In this document: positions 44,501 to 53,874 of the stretch, piece after piece | Layout of the letters: each line of letters begins with the position of its first letter | Position numbering within the stretch: position 1 is the first letter of the stretch | Made by a program: the position numbers and the translations under genes | Notes under the pieces: generated by a model | The model's input: only the letters and a program-made list of their open reading frames with translations | What the model was told of the DNA's origin: nothing | The model's database searches: none | NCBI GenBank assembly: GCA_947184155.2 | Contig: CAMXCT020000507.1 | Location: forward strand, 124,001-188,000 | DNA length: 64,000 nucleotides | Direction of reading: 5' to 3' | DNA from: Cladocopium goreaui | Lineage: Eukaryota > Sar > Dinophyceae > Suessiales > Symbiodiniaceae

Positions 44501-47081
44501 TGAAATCAAGGCATGTCAGATTCTGATCCCAGTCACAAGAACTCCATGTTTCAGCTCTCCAGCCAGCATCGATTGAAGTTCTGGTGGGCAAACTTGGAAC
44601 GCCTCGCAACATCCCAAAGCTGACTCCGGTGGGCTTTGTCTGTGGAAAAAAGCCCAATGAAATGGCACTCCAACTTTGCATTTCTTGATAGTATCATATG
44701 TTTATAGAAGCGAAAAAAGGTCGAATAAAACATAATAAAACTATGTCTAACTCATAGTAGATGTATTTATGATTTATATTATTTATATAGTATATTTTCT
44801 AGTAGGATGTTCTATCCTTTTGGGCTGACGAAGGGGAAGCGGCCCAGGTGCGCCTTCTGAATGACACGGCAGCCATGCATCTTCAAGGAGAGCTTCACCA
44901 CGGACTGTCTGAACTTCTCGACGATGGCCTGTCGCGAATTAAATGGTGGCCATCCATCATTTATCTGGGTAAATTATAATGGGGATTCAATGGGATTCAA
45001 TGGGATTAATTTCATGGATATGGACAGATCATGAAAATCATGATGGGAATAATTTTGAATGATTCTGGGTAAATTATAACGACCTCAGTGTTCTCCCTCA
45101 CTGGTAATGATGGTTAGTAAGGGAAATCATCCCAATATGGCCCAACAATTCAGGTTAGTGAAATATTATAATTTACCCAGATTTATGGAGGTTTCCTATG
45201 GGGGATCCCCATTTATATGGATGGTTTATGGAAAAATATGGAAACATATGGATGGTTTACAATGGAAAAAATGAAAAAAAACCTATTAATGGTAATAATA
45301 TGGAGGTTTCCTATGGGGGATCCCCATTTATATGGATGGTTTATGGAAAAATATGGAAACATATGGCTGGTTTACAATGGAACAAATGAAAAAAAAACCT
45401 ATTAATGGTAATAATATGGAGGTTTCCTATGGGGGATCCCCATTTATATGGATGGTTTATGGAAAAATATGGAAACATATGGATGGTTTACAATGGAAAA
45501 AAATGAAAAAACACCTATTAATGGTAATAATATGGAGGTTTCCTATGGGGGATCCCCATTTATATGGATGGTTTATGGAAAAATATGGAAACATATGGAT
45601 GGTTTACAATGGAAAAAAATGAAAAAACACCTATTAATGGTAATAATATGGAGGTTTCCTATGGGGGATCCCCATTTATATGGATGGTTTATGGAAAAAT
45701 ATGGAAACATATGGATGGTTTACAATGGAAAAAATGAAAAAAAAACCTATTAATGGTAATAATATGGAGGTTTCCTATGGGGGATCCCCATTTATATGGA
45801 TGGTTTATGGAAAAATATGGAAAAATATGGATGGTTTACAATGGAAAAAAATGAAAAAAAAACTATTAATGGAAAAAACTTGACAAATCCCCAAAAAATA
45901 CAACATGATTTGGGGGTATCCCCATTTCCGGAAACCTCCAGTTCACTATTTTTTTCGAATCATTCCAGTGACAGAAAAACTCCCGTGAAAGCATCTCTGA
46001 GGTGCCCAGGGTGCCCCAGCACGACGCTGGTCAGGAGTGCAAATGTCAAGAAGCTTTTGAACCTTGGACGGGAACATCCACAGCTATATAAAAATGGCAA
46101 CCATCCAAAAAAAAACCTCTTAAAACTCATCCCATTTTGCAGTTGAACCCCACTTTTCAGTCTGTCCTCCCCAAATAAAAAAGGCGTTCCCGGACTGAGC
46201 TCCCTCCGGACTGAGCTCCCCCGACCACGGCACTCCCGGAGGAATCACCAGCCAGCATCTCCATCTGACAGGACATGTTTCTAAGAACGTCAATCCAGGA
46301 AAACCAGGCTCTTTATGAATCTTTCCTATGGTATTTCCTATGGTTTTTCCTGGTTTTTGGATGTTTTTGGCTCCATTCTTCCAAGAAATGCGCACCTTTG
46401 GGAGTAGTGCATCGAAGACTTCTCTGCGTTCAGCAGTATTGGCTGTCTCCAACTTGGCCTAAACTGGGATGGATTTCCGCCGGAAAGGAGACGTCGAACA
46501 CAAAAAAAGTGAACAGCTCAACAAATCGGATCCATTAAATTAAACGGATGGTTGAGAAATGTTGAGAACAAACTAAATTGATGGGTGATATATAAAATAT
46601 TATAAAATCACCCATTTAGTGATTCCTGATCAACATGGATGACTGGTAAAAACCCAAAAAAAACAGTCCGTTTTTTCTGTCCATTTCATCATTTGGTATT
46701 CCATACAATTCCGGTCCATCATCCCTACATGGAGGTTTCCCAAAATGGGGTTACCCCAAAACCATGGGTTTCAATACTAAAATTGTCTAATAAGTCAAAT
46801 ATTAATCAGTAACTATTAGACTGAGTCAGTATTATAGATATTTATACCATCAGATTATATAAATGGATTTAAAACTGGTCTAATAGCCTCTGGTAATTTA
46901 ACATAGCTATTGAAAATTGCCATTTATAGTGGTTTTTCCCATGAAGAATGGTGATTTTCAATAGTTATGTAACAGTTTACCAGAGGGTACAGTGATAAAT
47001 CTAATACTGATACGCCAATTTTAGGGTCCGACGCGCCTGGAGGAAGCGACTGCCCTCAGTGTCTTGGGCCAATTCCGCTAC
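35529..47081 (-). CDS. Pumilio/PUF RNA-binding protein, partial, 13 or more micro-exons
   Basis: PUF proteins bind specific mRNA sequences through about eight helical repeats and control translation or decay. Exons N to C: 47,037-47,081 (VAELAQDTEGSRFLQ); 46,396-46,458 (AKLETANTAERREVFDALLP); 46,229-46,264 (MEMLAGDSSGSA); 46,024-46,062 (VQKLLDICTPDQR); 44,853-44,927 (repeat with MHGCRVIQK); 44,603-44,639 (DKAHRSQLWDVAR, tentative); 44,097-44,192 (MHGNHVVQKCIE); 43,482-43,544 (HIYGCRIIQRLLE); 39,250-39,287 (LSTDPYGNY); 39,008-39,052 (VIRHILEHGNPEHKK); 37,919-37,975 (LGKDKHASNVVEKCFE); 36,798-36,860 (AAFLKEERQRLIRAVLGPAP); 35,529-35,580 (FGKYVANSLVEYSRGPE). They follow the order of canonical PUF repeats 1 to 8. 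Acceptors are mostly AG|G; donors include GC (at 47,037, 44,853, 37,919, 35,529), GA and GT. Start and end of the gene were not found. The FNIP-like gene at 40.4-42.6 kb sits in the intron between 43,482 and 39,287. Confidence 0.8.
35807..35891. mobile_element. MITE, CTGGTTGGTGGTT family, TSD AATA
   Basis: It starts CTGGTTGGTGGTTGACCTAC and ends CCAAACCACCAACCAG, flanked by AATA at 35,803-35,806 and 35,892-35,895. It is 85 bp and lies in a PUF intron. Confidence 0.9.
36420..36740. repeat. AT-only low-complexity tract
   Basis: About 320 bp of A/T with ATATATTATATATCAAATAT-type words. It lies in a PUF intron next to the exon at 36,798. Confidence 0.85.
36911..37015. mobile_element. Foldback MITE, unoccupied counterpart of the retrotransposon site
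   Basis: GACCATCAATGGATTGGTTT leads into AAGGGAAAATCTACAGGAAAC, and the far side has CTTTCCTGTAAATTTTCCC. Over the insertion point it reads continuously with a single CCTGT. The outer right arm has diverged from the perfect copy at 51,113. Confidence 0.8.
37140..37400. repeat. Degenerate tandem repeat with ATCATCCATTAAACATGGATT
   Basis: Four or so imperfect units of 45-70 bp share a core of ATCATCC, TTAAACATGGATTATTATTA and TGATATCATC. Intronic in the PUF gene. Confidence 0.7.
38052..38280. repeat. Direct duplication about 170 bp apart
   Basis: TTTAATGTTAATGGTTAGTT with following AATCCCTA(C/T)GGATCCA and GTACCTTCTTAGGAAGTG occurs at about 38,049 and again at about 38,218. Confidence 0.8.
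38484..38578. mobile_element. MITE, CTGGTGGTTGACC variant, TSD ATTA
   Basis: It starts CTGGTGGTTGACCTACCCCT and ends TCCAAAGCACCAACCAG. ATTA flanks both ends (38,480-38,483 and 38,579-38,582). Intronic in the PUF gene. Confidence 0.85.
40445..42554 (-). pseudogene. FNIP-like 22-residue repeat protein gene, frameshifted, inside a PUF intron
   Basis: An ATG at 42,554 opens a frame of 425 residues. About 135 residues form an N-terminal domain (with LMLDKTLQEQGI) that looks ubiquitin-like and often heads such proteins in dinoflagellates (recollection, not a search). It is followed by 22-residue, 66-bp repeats of the type LTFGxxFNQNLEGVTxPGNLQS, similar to FNIP-type leucine-rich repeats. About 25 repeats reach 40,480. 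A one-base deletion near 41,290 (CCAGGTCTGG instead of CCAGGTTCTGG) ends the first frame. Further deletions lie near 41,035-41,045, 41,070 and 41,093. The last eight or so repeats are open in another phase to a stop at 40,445. There are no introns. It lies whole in the PUF intron between 43,482 and 39,287 on the same strand. Assembly error is an alternative to real decay. Confidence 0.8.
43264..43412. mobile_element. TACCCTCTGGTTA-type inverted-repeat element
   Basis: GGCTACCCTCTGGTTATTTA then ACATAGCCATGGAAAAT pairs with ATTTTCCATGGCTATGTTAA then ATAACCAGATGGTA. A second right end follows (TTAGTCATAACCAGATGGTA). Intronic in the PUF gene, about 70 bp from the exon at 43,482. Confidence 0.7.
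44201..44308. mobile_element. TACCCTCTGGTAA inverted-repeat element
   Basis: TTACCCTCTGGTAATTTAAC at the left and GTTTACCAGAGGGTAA at the right form perfect 14-bp termini. The interior is an imperfect palindrome (ATAGCTATTGAAAATGG / CCATAGTTATG). Its edge is only 8 bp from the PUF exon starting at 44,192. Read on the minus strand its ends supply CTG|GTAA and TTACCAG|, which could act as splice sites. Confidence 0.8.
44965..45180. mobile_element. Nested MITEs, CTGGGTAAATTATAA family
   Basis: Left ends CTGGGTAAATTATAA occur at 44,965 and 45,065, and one right end TTATAATTTACCCAG finishes at 45,180. ATTTAT at 44,959-44,964 and 45,181-45,186 flanks the larger unit, so the outer element has a 6-bp target duplication. 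The inner 116 bp is the family body in reverse. Confidence 0.8.
45186..45885. repeat. 116-bp tandem repeat, six copies
   Basis: Units start at about 45,186, 45,301, 45,417, 45,533, 45,649 and 45,765. They contain TGGAGGTTTCCTATGGGGGA, TCCCCATTTATATGGATGG and a variable A-run that accounts for the 115/116-bp spacing. The open frames (MDGLWKNMETYGWF...) are artefacts of the repeat. It lies in the PUF intron between repeats 2 and 3. Confidence 0.95.
46886..46989. mobile_element. CCTCTGGTAA inverted-repeat element
   Basis: CCTCTGGTAATTTAACATAG at the left and CAGTTTACCAGAGG at the right, with an interior nearly the same as the 44,201 copy. It lies in a PUF intron about 50 bp from the exon at 47,037. 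Confidence 0.8.
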
Positions 47082-47109
47082 CTGCGGGGCGATCAGACGA
47101 GCATCATGT

Positions 47110-48600
47110 GAGTACCATGTGAGTACCAAGATGTTGAAAAGGCTGCTATCTAATGATATAATTTCCATTTTTTAGGGGGCTAGTCATGGTTAGTCTAACT
47201 TTATGGCTATAACTCTATGAATACAAGTACTTTATGGGTCTACTATTACCTTGTGGATCTTTGTGGCTACAGCTATTATTGATTTACACAAAATATTGGG
47301 AATACAGAATATTTCATATTTGATCATCATCATATTCTACCAAAAACGTCTCCAATTTATGTCGGTCTTCTCCATGAGACAAACAAAATGCATCGACCGA
47401 TCATCGACCGCCAAGGCGCATGTGAGAGAACGTCCCTCAACAGCACTTGGCTCTTTGCTCCATCGCGTCGGACCTGGCTTGGACTGGATGCAAAATCAAG
47501 TTGTAAAGTCACCACTAAAATACAAGGTAAATTACCTATAATAATCTGATAATCTATAATCATCCATAATAATCTAAAACTATCTATAGTAATCTATAAT
47601 AATCTAAAACTATCTATAATAATCTAAAATAATAATCTACGATAATCGACGATCAACTATCATAATCTGAATAATAATCTATGATTATCTATAATTATCT
47701 ACCATTACAGGCAAAGTTGTTAACCCTGATGATGTTTCACTCCCCATCTTTTCCAGAGACGAACTTCGATGAGAATTCATTCCAATGCATCCGCTCAAGG
47801 CGTCAAGGACATGCTGAAAAACATGCCTGGTAGTCCCTGATAGGGTAGACGATTCGCCCCTTTCCAAAACCATCAACCAATCATCATATCCCCATCCCTG
47901 GTACATTGTCCATTCATATTTCATATAGTTCCATTACATTTCCATTAAAGGATATTAAAGGACTGCATAGCATTATCATATTTTATAGTTCCATGATATT
48001 CTCAAATCATTAATATCAACAACTAATACAGGGTTTGGGAATATGATGGAAATATATGACATTATTACAGATAACGTTAACATTGATATATCATTAATAA
48101 ACAACTATGTAATATCATTAGAATATCAATGATCATATTATATGTATGTATATATATATATCAATAATATATCATTCATATTTTCTAGGTGAAGAATATT
48201 ATTCATCTCACCTAATACATCTCCTCCCGTTTCCAGAAACAGATCACTAGGCCTCTGCCAACGCATCCAAGACGGCAGTGTTGCCCAAAAGCTCACCTAA
48301 AGAAGTGGTCAAGTGGTCGATCTGAAATCTTACTGAAGATGTGTATATATATATATGGATGATACATATATATATATATTATGATAATGTAGTAAGATTA
48401 TATATGTATAGTATTGTATAGTCAAAATCATGATTACTATATAATACATATTGACTTGTTATGACATTTCATGAACATGATATATGATGCTACTTGTTTA
48501 TGAACATCTATAGACTGAACATGTATAACTTATATAACACGTGATTTATGTATCTCACATATCATGTATAACTTATATAACATGGTTATTGAAGCGAGAT
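47110..48600. other. AT-rich stretch without a firm gene
   Basis: ATAATCTATAATAATCTAAAAC-like words recur at 47,540-47,700. Short frames near 47,400 and 47,780 have no family motif. It probably covers the upstream part of the PUF gene or the space before the plus-strand candidates. Confidence 0.4.
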
Positions 48601-48664
48601 ATTTCAAAACTAGTAACTAGTATTCATGATATGGATAAGATATGTTTATGTATATGTATATACA

Positions 48665-51600
48665 CACCAAATTGCTCCACAAGTACGTGGAGAAGTATCC
48701 ATCTGCTACTTTGGAAGCAAGCTCCTCACCTACGGCAAGCGGTGTACTGGTTGCACCCGATTCAAACTCCTCCCAGGCAGATTCGTTGTTCTCCAGCACA
48801 GAAGACAATTCGTAGGAACAATTCATGAACTTATCTGGGTAAATTATAATATTTCACTAACCTGAATTAAGGCCATTTGGGGATGATTCCCCTTACTAAC
48901 TATGATTCCAGTGAGGTCGCAGTGAGGTCGTTATAATTTACCCAGAACTTATATGCTGGAAAGTCCCAGACATAGTGGTCTCTTCATGGGGGGTGCCAGT
49001 GGATTATGATCTCCAATTTATTGTTCACCTGAAATAAAGCAGCGATTTGGCCATGGTTGCCCTTGCAATTCCCATGATTCCAGTGACGTCGCGACATGAG
49101 GTCATAATTATCTAGCTATAGATATAAAGATATAGTGTGATCTCAATTGTATCCGTATTATAACAGATATTACAGGGTAAATCACCATTTCATCACCACT
49201 TAATCACCATTGTCTTGTTCCCTCCACTTTTCACCAGTCAGATTTCACTCTCCTTCTTTCCCTTGCGACCGCTTCGCTTCTTTGCCTGACAAAGGCCGAA
49301 TGTGCCGTGTGACCTACGTGGATCTACCTGGTGGTTCATCCCAGGTGGGTGAGTTCACCCCAGTGATAATGGGATTTAATGGGATTCAATGGTGATTTAA
49401 TAGTGATTTAATGGGATTTATTAGGATATATATGATGGTATACCCTCTGGTTATTTAACATAGCCATGGTATAAATGGCCCTAATCGAAATAGACAAAAA
49501 AAATGGTGGATCTTTCCATGGCGAACTGTGAGTCATAACCAGATGGTAATCCTACTTAGCCGACTTGGCCCATTTATAACCAAGGTATACCAAGGTCACA
49601 ACCTACCTACTATATAAGTGGGATGATCCTCCAAGTAACATGCCGTAACATGACTGGTTATAGTCCTGCAGCCAACCCAAAAAAAAAGGTCAGTGGCTCA
49701 CCATTCTTCTTTTAGAGGCAAAGATTGGGCGTTGGCAACCATCCAGGAAATCACTCATGATCTACTTAGAATCGACTTGGCTTACTTTATCTTTCCTGAC
49801 CCAAAGAAAAACTGAAACCACATGCCGCCATTTTGAATTGGCTACAGCTCCATTTCTGCGGGCTCAAAGCAAAGCTTCTTATGACAGGACCACTCACCAA
49901 ATGAACCGTGACACCCGGTTGGAAAGTCCCTGAAAATGAAGTCCCAGCTAAGGGATTGCGCCAATTCAAGTATCAATATGTATCAATCAATATACTCTAT
50001 AGTCCCCTGAATGGATATATCTTGAATGGACTAAGCCCCTTATTCACTTATAATGGATTTCCAGCTCATGGATATCATATTCTTATATCGGTCAACGCGT
50101 CATCTGCGCACATTGAAAGCGAGTCATCTGCGCACATTGCAAACGAGTCATCCGCGCACAGAGAAACCGCGTCATCCGCGCACAAAGAGCGGTCATCCGC
50201 GCACATTGATGCTGGGAACCAGCCATTTCGGGTTTGGTTGGGGTGGGGGGGTGGGGTGGGATGATAACGTTCATGTTCCTATGCACACACCGGCACAGCA
50301 ACCTCATCATCTTTCTTCCCGTAGAGCAGAGACAGGCACAGCTCTTTCATGATCAGTTACCGGTGGGGTGGGGTGAGTTAATAAGGTTCATGTTCCTATG
50401 CCTGCACACGCACAGCAACCTCATCATCTTTCTTGCTGTAGAGCACTTACACGCACTGCTCTTTCATGATCAGTTACAAAACTGCCCCACTCAAAATCTC
50501 AAGATTTTTCTCCATCCCTACTCTTGACATCCCTACAGATGAGTTGTGTGACTTGTGAGATGAGAGGAGTTGTGTGAGATGAAATGTGTGCATTGTGTGA
50601 GACAACTTGAGTGAAGTTGAGAGAGAAAGAAGCAACTCAGGAGGAGAAGGAGGAGAAGGCAAGGAATACAAACATAAAAACAAAAGCCCCACACAGAGAT
50701 GTGAGGAAAAAAACCATAACTTGATGAGTTGTGTGATGATGTAAAAAAAGCTAGAAGAAGAATCATGTTACAGAGCTACAATGACAAAATCACACAACAA
50801 AAACGTGCACAGACGACCAACCGTCTGACGTGCACAGACGACCCACTTTTGACGTGCACAAACGACCCCCCAACCCTTATAATATACATATATCATATAT
50901 TATCATATATATATATTAGTAATTATGCTAAGTAGTACTGTAGGTCATCAGCCATCAACCAATTCTGTTTCTTTTTCACTGCTCAGTTATCAGATGCTAT
51001 GACCATTGCTTCAGAAGCCGTGGCATCGGCTGGACCGCCTGAGGAGCCGTTTCCAGTGCATCACTGGAACTGGGCTTCGTACCTCGAGGAGTTGGGGAAA
51101 CTCATGGGGGAACCCATGGTCAATGGATTGGTGTAAGGAAAAAATTACAGGAAAACACCATTTTTGATGGGAACATCCATGGTTTCCTGTAGATTTTCCC
51201 TTAAACCAATCCATTGACCATGGGCTTTTCATGGAATTTTCATAGGTTTTTTTGGAACAAAGCCTGTCAGAATCATGGGGAAAAAAAACGCAAGTTGTCT
51301 GGGCACTGCCGTCGGTGGGGATTTGCACTCCAGCCTGATGTCGGTGAAATATGCGGAACGAACTTTCAGGCTGGAACCTGACAGTTGAAGTGGTATAGAG
51401 TCTGTTTTTTGCATGCAGTATGCTGCGATTATGATCATCCATATCTGGTTGGTGGGATTATTGTTGGGATTGTTGTTCCCAATATGGAAAGTAACAAAAA
51501 ATGTTCCAAAGCACCAACCAGATATCATCCCATTCACCAACCATTTCGGGGTCATTTTAAACCATTGCTTTCCCACAGAGTGTTGTGGCCATGGTTTTTA

Positions 51601-51680
51601 CAACTGCAGAGCTGAAACCAGGTGTCTGGCTGGCAGGGCCGCCCCGCCTGCGGATGCTGCAGTGCACATGTAATAAAGGG
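48665..51680 (+). CDS. Candidate plus-strand exons of an unidentified gene
   Basis: Stretches with protein-like frames: about 48,670-48,808 (KLLHKYVEKYPSATLEASSS...), 49,240-49,345 (RFASLPDKGRMCRVTYVDLP, before a GT donor), about 50,986-51,092 (LSDAMTIASEAVASAGPPEE then PFPVHHWNWASYLEELG, after TGCTCAG|) and about 51,600-51,665 (ELKPGVWLAGPPRLRMLQCT). They lie on one strand and are separated by MITE-bearing AT-rich DNA, like the confirmed genes. No family is recognised and phases between the pieces were not resolved, so they may belong to more than one gene or some may be chance frames. Confidence 0.3.
48835..48945. mobile_element. MITE, CTGGGTAAATTATAA family, TSD AACTTAT
   Basis: Perfect 15-bp termini CTGGGTAAATTATAA / TTATAATTTACCCAG. 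AACTTAT stands on both sides (48,828-48,834 and 48,946-48,952). This is the best-preserved copy of the family, 111 bp. Confidence 0.92.
49438..49550. mobile_element. TACCCTCTGGTTA-type element
   Basis: TATACCCTCTGGTTATTTAA then CATAGCCATGG at the left and GAGTCATAACCAGATGGTA at the right; the interior is diverged. Confidence 0.6.
50095..50215. repeat. About 24-bp tandem repeat GAGTCATCTGCGCACATTG
   Basis: Five copies with variants TCATCCGCGCACA and TCATCTGCGCACATTG. GC-rich compared with the surroundings. Confidence 0.9.
50265..50480. repeat. 120-bp direct duplication
   Basis: TTCATGTTCCTATGC, GCACAGCAACCTCATCATCT and CTCTTTCATGATCAGTTAC occur in the same order at 50,268-50,357 and 50,388-50,477. 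Confidence 0.85.
51113..51224. mobile_element. Foldback MITE with about 45-bp arms
   Basis: CCCATGGTCAATGGATTGG at the left and CCAATCCATTGACCATGGG at the right begin arms that stay paired through GTTTAAGGGAAAATCTACAG. It is the most complete copy of the family into which the copia element inserted. Confidence 0.85.
51445..51521. mobile_element. MITE, CTGGTTGGTGG family, TSD ATAT
   Basis: It starts CTGGTTGGTGGGATTATTGT and ends TCCAAAGCACCAACCAG, flanked by ATAT at 51,441-51,444 and 51,522-51,525. At 77 bp it is the shortest copy seen. Confidence 0.85.
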
Positions 51681-51684
51681 CTTG

Positions 51685-52830
51685 TGCTCCAAAAAAAGTT
51701 TCCCTGAATCCCTTCCGGTTTGAATCAATATTCTCAAAACCCATGGAAAATGATGAAAACGACATGCCCATCAAAATGGGGTATAGCCCCATGTTTTTCA
51801 GCAACGCCATTGACGATGCAGAAACCTACGATCCTACCTCCTGATCAGCCCGACTTTCAAGCTGCAGGAGGCTACTAGATCCATGAACCAACAGCATCTG
51901 CTGAGAGTTCAGAGCTAAGATGGGTCTCTGAAAAAACATGTGTTCTTTTTACTTCTTTTTGATGTGAAGTTTCATGGCGAAAATGTGGGAATATTATGGA
52001 ATACTGAGAATACTGATGATCAACCAGTAGCTTTTGAGATGTGAATATGTTTGGAGGGCCCAATTTTCAGACCCCAAATGCAGCGAAGCGCAAAACTCCA
52101 CTGACAAATCCAATCCAACGAACGTAACTGTGTCGTTGACACAGTGGCCGCATCCAAATTTACAACAAACCTGCTAACTTCAGATTCTTACAAGTATTTT
52201 TCTTTAGTGCCGCTCAATGAAGGATGATCATCAATGTCGCATTTTTTGAAAGGCCAAACAGAAAGGGGTCTGCTTCAGTTTTGGGCGACCCCATGGAGAG
52301 CTCCACATCAAAAAAAAACCGTGATTCACTTCGAATCAAGCGATGAGAGGAACTCCAAAGGCAGATCAACTTCTGAGTCTGTCCTCAGAACATGAGCAAC
52401 GGATCGATGTAAAATGGGGTGAATGTTTGGCTGACTTTTCCCTTGAAGAATCCCTTGAAACATCATTTTACCAAACAAACACACAGAATGTTCATGTAGT
52501 AATCTAGCATGAGTTGGGGGAATGTTTCTTGCTGCCAACACATAGATGATACTGTCTTGTAGTTCAACCTAGCTATGGAAATCAGCATGTTTAAAAACGG
52601 TAAATCATCGAACTAAATGGGTCGTGGTTTCCAGCTCGCAAACTTTGAAATTAACAGCTGATTCCGAGTTCCTTACCCACATAGTTCATTTGCTTTAAAG
52701 CCATCAATGGGGGTACCCCCCAGATACCATCCATTCTAATAATAGGATTTTCATGGATTTTCCATTAACTTATACAATCCATATCTAACATAGACCCGGG
52801 CAAGCCGGCGGCGGAAGTTTCCCAAACATA
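51685..52830. other. Stretch without a recognisable gene
   Basis: Short frames only; a minus frame at 52,326-52,541 has no motif. Nothing else stands out. Confidence 0.4.
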
Positions 52831-52852
52831 AATGACCTATAGTTCAAAGACA

Positions 52853-53530
52853 CCCTGTCCCGACCGTGTCCTTCCCTCGACACTCCACACCTCACACTGC
52901 ACACTGCACTCTTCGCACTCCAAACTTCAAACTTCACACTCCACACTTCTCACTTCTCACTGCTTCCTTCACACTCCAAACCTCACACTTCACACTTCAC
53001 ACTTCACACTGCACACTTCAAACTTCACAGTCCACACTTCACACTTCACACTTCACAGTCCACACTTCACACTTCACACTTCACAGTCCACACTTCACAG
53101 TACTTCACAGTCCACTTCACACTTCACAGTCCACACTTCTCACTTCGCATTTCACACTTCACACTCCACATTTCACACTTCTCACTTCTCACTGCTTCCT
53201 TCACACTCCAAACTTCACACTTCACACTTCACACTTCTCACTTCGCACTTCACACTCCACACTTCACAGTCCACACTTCACACTTCTCACTTCACACTTC
53301 TCACTGCTCACTGCTTCCTTCACACTCCAAACTTCACACTTCACACTTCTCACTTCGCACTTCACACTCCACATTTCACTTCACACTTCACACCACACTT
53401 CACACTTCTCACTGCTTCCTTCACGCTCCAAACCTCACACTTCACACTTCACACTTCACACTGCGCTCTTCGCACTCCACACTTAAACTTCACACTCGAC
53501 ACTTCACGCCCCACACGTCCAACTGCTCTA
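52853..53530. repeat. CTTCACA heptamer satellite, left array
   Basis: Runs of the heptamer CTTCACA with CTTCTCA variants, arranged in a higher-order pattern in which CTCACTGCTTCCTTCACACT then CCAAACTTCACACTT recurs every 100-150 bp. The long open frames through it (HTSHFTLHTS...) are artefacts. Confidence 0.95.
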
Positions 53531-53874
53531 AACTTACGTGCAACAAAAAAAACTAGCGCCAAAATGGAGAAACTCATAGAGCTTTGGGTCTCATGTCTGA
53601 AAAAAAAATGGTCCAGAATGTCATACATTCAACAAACCACAAAACTCCAACCCATGCTGCACAAGGCATTGAAAGATCTCAGTGAGACCTTGCATTGGCT
53701 CGCTCCCACGACAGCTTTGTTTTTTCACATGTATGCAATACGATCATGGTTGTTTGTGCGGTTCGTAACTACGCACACATAAACCAAAAGCAAGTGACAG
53801 AGGCATTCTGCGGTTCGCAAGGCTAAATGAAAGGCGAAGCTACTGAAGGACAGCAATTCAAACTCGGATGCGGT

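Noticed and set aside
45198-45883. Repeated MDGLWKNMETYGWF frames
   Set aside because: They arise from the 116-bp tandem repeat; a variable A-run shifts the frame between units.
47023-47107. Plus-strand exon reading PTRLEEATALSVLGQF
   Set aside because: The minus strand gives VAELAQDTEGSRFLQ, a PUF repeat 1, in order with the following PUF exons, so the plus reading is a chance frame.
52832-53782. Open frames of 200-316 residues rich in HTSHFTLHTS on the plus strand
   Set aside because: They are translations of the CTTCACA satellite. Several frames are open at once and there is no unique sequence.
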